From Gemella haemolysans (GTDB taxonomy: Bacteria; Bacillota; Bacilli; Staphylococcales; Gemellaceae): 9,132 nucleotides of DNA. The stretch is taken from contig NZ_CABFLN010000046.1 in NCBI RefSeq assembly GCF_901873445.1, positions 1-9,132 on the forward strand, in the 5' to 3' direction. How positions within the stretch are numbered: position 1 is the first letter of the stretch; each line of letters begins with the position of its first letter. Below the pieces are notes generated by a model. It saw nothing but the letters and a program-made list of their open reading frames with translations. It was not told where the DNA came from and made no database searches. The translations under genes were made by a program, and so were the position numbers. Positions 6,701-9,132 of the stretch are shown in pieces.

Positions 6701-8323
6701 ATGAAAAATAACTTTATTAAATCAGAAAATTTTACAAAATGGGCAATCAGAAAGGTTAGTGTTGGAGTGGTATCAGCTGCTATTGCTAGCGGAATTTTTA
6801 TAGTTGTTGGCAGTGGAGAAGCGCATGCGAGTGATTTACAAGATAAAGCTCCCGTAGTTCAAAATGTAGAAAATAAACAAGTAAATGATGCAACTGAATC
6901 TAAAGTAATTGAAAACAAAGTAAATACTGTAGGAAAAGAAATAAAACAAGTTGAGAAAAGTACAGTTGAAGCAAAAAATGCGGTAAGTGCTGAGAAACAA
7001 CCTGAAGTAAAATCAGAAAAAGAAGTAAGTATTGAATCAAAAGAAACTGATGTGAATAATTTAATAAAACAGGCAAAAGATGTTGCAGAACCACAAACAA
7101 CTCCAGTTGAAGTTAAAAAAGCAGTAATGGACAATACAAAAGATACAGTAGATGTACCAGCTAAATACTTAGACAAAGCAAACTTCCCAGGACCATTCAC
7201 TGCAGGAGTGAACCAAGTAATTCCTTATGAATTTTTCGGTGGAGATGGAATGTTAACAAGATTAATCTTAAAATCATCAGATAAAGCACCATGGTCAGAT
7301 AATGGATCAGCAAAAAATCCAGCGTTATTACCATTAGAAAAACTAGGAAAAGGATTATACTTCTATGAAGTAGACCTAGAAGGAACAAAAGGAAAATCAG
7401 ATAAAGAATTATTAGACTTATTAAAAGCTAACGGAACACAAAGCTATAAAGCAACAATCAAAGTATACGGTGAAAAAGACGGAAAAGCAGATTTGACAAA
7501 CGTAGTAGCGACAAAAGATGTAAATGTAAATCTAAATGGCCTTACAAGTGTTAACGAAGTTAAAAAAGCAGTAATGGAAAATACTAAAGATACAGTAGAC
7601 GTACCAGCTAAATACTTAGATAAAGCAAACTTCCCAGGACCATTCACAGCTGGAGTAAACCAAGTAATTCCTTATGAATTCTTCGGTGGAGATGGAATGT
7701 TAACAAGATTAATCTTAAAATCATCAGACAAAGCACCATGGTCAGATAACGGATCAGCGAAAAATCTAGCATTATTACCATTAGAAAAACTAGGAAAAGG
7801 ATTATACTTCTATCAAGTAGACCTAGCAGGAACACTAGGAAAACAAGATAAAGAATTATTAGACTTATTAAAAGCTAATGGAACACAAAGCTACAAAGCT
7901 ACAATAAAAGTATACGGTGAAAAAGACGGAAAAGCAGATTTAACTAATGTAGTAGCAACAAAAGAAGTGACTATAAATCTACATAAAGAAACTAAGCAAA
8001 TGGATATGAAACCAGGAGAAGATATGATACAAAATAATACAGCTACTGGTTCAATGAATTCAAATGTAAGTGGAAAAGTAATGAATATGAGTAAATCTGA
8101 TAATATGTCTATGGAATCTAGTATGAATAAAGCTATGATGCAAGATAATATGACTATGAATACTCATATGAGTAATGGAATGATGAAAAAAGGTATGCTA
8201 CCAAAAACAAGTGCAGCACCTGAAGGAACAATGAGTTCAACAAATTCATCAAATACTGGAATACTAGGATTAATCATTGCAAGCTTCTTAGGTCTATTAG
8301 GATTCAGAAGAAAAAATAATTAA
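6701..8323 (+). CDS. YSIRK-type, sortase-anchored SSURE-repeat (fibronectin-binding, PavB-like) surface protein with Met-rich tail
   Basis: Predicted wall-attached adhesin, 540 aa. Residues 1-43 are a signal peptide with a variant YSIRK motif (WAIRKVSVGVVSAA, 14-27), probably cleaved after AHA (41-43). Residues about 44-135 are a charged Lys/Glu/Val linker. Two SSURE repeats follow, 138-278 and 287-427. Each reads YLDKANFPGPFTAGVNQVIP...GDGMLTRLILKSSDKAPWSDNG, as I remember it from pneumococcal PavB/PfbB, whose SSURE repeats bind fibronectin and plasminogen; binding here is inferred. Residues 434-499 hold 17 methionines in 66 positions. The sorting signal reads LPKTS (500-504), not LPXTG, then a 15-residue linker, a hydrophobic segment (about 519-534) and RRKNN. 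The start follows GAGGAG (6685-6690) by ten bases. Tandem TAA codons end it. A SaeR-like regulator gene lies downstream, as with pavB and TCS08 in pneumococcus. Confidence 0.9.
   Translation: MKNNFIKSENFTKWAIRKVSVGVVSAAIASGIFIVVGSGEAHASDLQDKAPVVQNVENKQVNDATESKVIENKVNTVGKEIKQVEKSTVEAKNAVSAEKQPEVKSEKEVSIESKETDVNNLIKQAKDVAEPQTTPVEVKKAVMDNTKDTVDVPAKYLDKANFPGPFTAGVNQVIPYEFFGGDGMLTRLILKSSDKAPWSDNGSAKNPALLPLEKLGKGLYFYEVDLEGTKGKSDKELLDLLKANGTQSYKATIKVYGEKDGKADLTNVVATKDVNVNLNGLTSVNEVKKAVMENTKDTVDVPAKYLDKANFPGPFTAGVNQVIPYEFFGGDGMLTRLILKSSDKAPWSDNGSAKNLALLPLEKLGKGLYFYQVDLAGTLGKQDKELLDLLKANGTQSYKATIKVYGEKDGKADLTNVVATKEVTINLHKETKQMDMKPGEDMIQNNTATGSMNSNVSGKVMNMSKSDNMSMESSMNKAMMQDNMTMNTHMSNGMMKKGMLPKTSAAPEGTMSSTNSSNTGILGLIIASFLGLLGFRRKNN
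7112..7981 (+). repeat. Tandem SSURE-encoding repeats, 447-base period
   Basis: Copy 1 (7112-7534) and copy 2 (7559-7981) each encode 141 residues and start with the same bases, GTTAAAAAAGCAGTAATGG. They differ at only 9 of 141 amino acids, with synonymous changes scattered through. A short linker (NGLTSVNE) separates them. Long near-identical stretches make the array prone to gain or loss of copies by recombination. Confidence 0.93.
8001..8198 (+). other. Methionine-rich stalk segment of the SSURE protein
   Basis: Residues 434-499 contain 17 Met among 66 residues in MxM, MxxM and MM arrangements (for example MNMSKSDNMSMESSM), plus one His (489), and many Ser and Asn. There is no Pro/Glu repeat of the usual wall-spanning type. 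Met-x-Met clusters are known copper(I)/silver ligands in proteins such as PcoC, CusF and Ctr1. Surface Met may alternatively act as an oxidant sink. Either role is inference. Confidence 0.8.
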
Positions 8324-8337
8324 TAAATAAAATAAAC

Positions 8338-8367
8338 TTGTAGATTTTATCGAAATAGTGCTATACT
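8338..8367 (+). promoter_or_regulatory. Possible promoter of the response regulator gene
   Basis: TTGTAG (8338-8343), an 18-base spacer and TATACT (8362-8367) could form a sigma-A promoter between the SSURE gene and the regulator. The -10 hexamer is the same as that of the SSURE gene and lies inside a long inverted repeat, which may serve as operator. Confidence 0.4.
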
Positions 8368-8393
8368 TTTATTGTATAGTACTATTTTGATAA
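8347..8393 (+). repeat. 20-bp inverted repeat abutting the response regulator Shine-Dalgarno (terminator/attenuator or operator)
   Basis: Arms 8347-8366 and 8374-8393 are complementary over 20 positions (18 Watson-Crick, 2 G-U in RNA) around a 7-base loop. It stands 24 bases after the SSURE stop and its 3' arm ends at the Shine-Dalgarno AGAGGAG (8393-8399). There is only a TTTT before GATAA, so it is a poor intrinsic terminator. It could be a partial terminator, a translation-modulating hairpin in read-through mRNA, or a palindromic operator over the putative -10. Confidence 0.7.
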
Positions 8394-8405
8394 GAGGAGT
8401 TAAAT

Positions 8406-9089
8406 ATGGTTAATAAAATTTTATTAGTAGATGATGAAATAGAAATAACGGAGATAAATAAACGATATTTAGAGCAAGGTGGATATGATGTTGATATCGC
8501 TAATGATGGTAAAGAAGCTTTAGAGAAATACAAGAAAAATAAATATTCTTTAGTAATTACAGACATAATGATGCCCAATATGGATGGCTATGATTTAATC
8601 AGTGAAGTACAGTATTTAGAAGAGGAACAACCATTTTTATTCATAACAGCGAAAACTACAGAACCAGATAAAATCTACGCTTTAAGTTTGGGGGCAGATG
8701 ACTATATAGTAAAACCATTTAGTCCAAGAGAATTAGTTTTAAGAGTTAGAAATATACTACGTAGAATCGAGAAAAATAGTAGTGAAAATATTTTAACTTT
8801 AGGTGATTTGAAAATTAACTATAATAGTAGAATTGCTATGGTAAATGATAAACAATTAGAGCTTACAGTGAAGTCTTTTGAATTATTATGGCTACTGGCT
8901 AATAATCCAGAGCGCGTTTTTTCTAAAACAGAATTGTATGAAAAAATTTGGCAAGATGAATATGTTGAAGATGCTAACACATTAAACGTGCATATACACT
9001 CTTTAAGAAGAATTTTAACAAAATATTCAACAGAAAAAACACCAAGTATAAAAACGGTACTGCACCCAAAAAGTTGGACAAAATATTAA
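8406..9089 (+). CDS. SaeR/RR08-like OmpR-family response regulator, 3' end replaced by an insertion sequence
   Basis: Two-component transcription factor. Residues 1 to about 120 are the receiver: acidic pocket Asp9/Asp10 (VDDE), phosphoacceptor Asp53 (ITDIMMP), Thr81 and Lys103 (VKPFSPREL). Residues about 128-218 are an OmpR-type winged helix with FELLWLLANNPERVFSKTEL and EDANTLNVHIHSLRR (recognition helix). It strongly resembles staphylococcal SaeR (TAKT...IYALSLGADDYIVKPFSPRELVLR) and its pneumococcal homologue RR08. Native sequence stops at IKTV (215-218). The conserved WGxGYxF C-terminal hairpin is missing and is replaced by nine residues, LHPKSWTKY, read from an IS-like end. DNA binding is therefore probably lost or weakened. 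AGGAG at 8395-8399, six bases before ATG, fixes the start. The partner histidine kinase is expected beyond the IS, outside the window. A still functional variant is possible but less likely. Confidence 0.88.
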   Translation: MVNKILLVDDEIEITEINKRYLEQGGYDVDIANDGKEALEKYKKNKYSLVITDIMMPNMDGYDLISEVQYLEEEQPFLFITAKTTEPDKIYALSLGADDYIVKPFSPRELVLRVRNILRRIEKNSSENILTLGDLKINYNSRIAMVNDKQLELTVKSFELLWLLANNPERVFSKTELYEKIWQDEYVEDANTLNVHIHSLRRILTKYSTEKTPSIKTVLHPKSWTKY

Positions 9090-9132
9090 GTTATTTTTGT
9101 TTAGTATTTTAAACTTTAAAGTCAGTAAATTT
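9057..9132. mobile_element. End of an IS3-family (IS150-like) insertion sequence, partial
   Basis: GTACTGCACCCAAAAAGTTGG starting at 9057 resembles the terminal inverted repeat of IS150 as I recall it (TGTACTGCACCCA...GTTGGAC). The ACCC-AAAA-GTTGGACA pattern is common to IS3-family ends. It begins precisely where homology of the upstream regulator to SaeR stops. The exact first base is uncertain (9057-9062). Only about 75 bases are present, without transposase coding sequence, so orientation and full identity cannot be read. Confidence 0.65.

Noticed and set aside
6859..7835. Several minus-strand open frames inside the SSURE gene
   Set aside because: They recur in both repeats as antisense shadows, have no ribosome-binding sites and no recognisable protein features.
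6701..8323. NEAT-type heme-binding surface protein
   Set aside because: The repeats match SSURE sequence as remembered from PavB; no NEAT YxxxY heme motif is present, and the tail is LPKTS rather than an Isd-type NPQTN.
8406..9089. A sequencing frameshift as the cause of the abnormal regulator C-terminus
   Set aside because: None of the other frames after 9057 restores WGxGYxF, and the sequence there looks like an IS3-family terminal repeat, so insertion explains it better.

Overview
The window looks like a low-GC, AT-rich Bacillota chromosome. My best guess is Gemella or a close relative. This rests on four things: a Staphylococcus/Bacillus-type fused MetF next to MetE, streptococcal-type SSURE repeats in a surface protein, a SaeR-like response regulator, and T-box control of methionine genes. 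The genus is an inference; no rRNA or marker gene is present.

Layout, left to right. (1) Positions 1-1130 (+) are the 3' part of a sortase-anchored surface protein: a Pro/Glu/Lys-rich repetitive stalk, a roughly 130-residue folded module, and a canonical LPKTG anchor. A hairpin terminator follows. (2) Positions 1303-1656 (+) encode a small YheA/UPF0342 protein of the YlbF/YmcA family with its own extended -10 promoter. It ends at a strong hairpin (1671-1709) shared with the convergent met operon. (3) Positions 5819-1728 (-) are a two-gene methionine operon: metE (cobalamin-independent methionine synthase), then a YitJ-type fusion of homocysteine S-methyltransferase and methylenetetrahydrofolate reductase. 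The metF Shine-Dalgarno overlaps the metE stop codon. (4) Positions 5866-6431 (-), upstream of metE, hold two consecutive T-box riboswitches. Each can be folded so that an AUG (Met) specifier lies in the specifier loop, and both carry UGGU in the antiterminator bulge. A consensus sigma-A promoter lies upstream (6438-6466). (5) Positions 6701-8323 (+), divergent from metE, encode a YSIRK-like, sortase-anchored protein with two nearly identical SSURE (fibronectin-binding) repeats, a very methionine-rich tail and an atypical LPKTS sorting motif. (6) Positions 8406-9089 (+) encode an OmpR/SaeR-type response regulator whose last residues are replaced by what looks like the terminal inverted repeat of an IS3-family (IS150-like) insertion sequence. 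That element starts at about 9057-9062 and runs out of the window.

How it fits together. The met block is a self-contained response to methionine shortage: uncharged tRNA-Met must be read by two leaders in series before MetE and MetF are made. The right-hand block recalls the pneumococcal pavB-TCS08 locus, where an SSURE adhesin sits beside a SaeRS-like two-component system. Here the regulator seems to be broken by an IS, and the adhesin promoter contains a degenerate SaeR-like direct repeat. The most noteworthy items are the tandem Met T-boxes with an unconventional first terminator, the IS-truncated regulator next to its probable target gene, and the Met-rich stalk with the LPKTS anchor.
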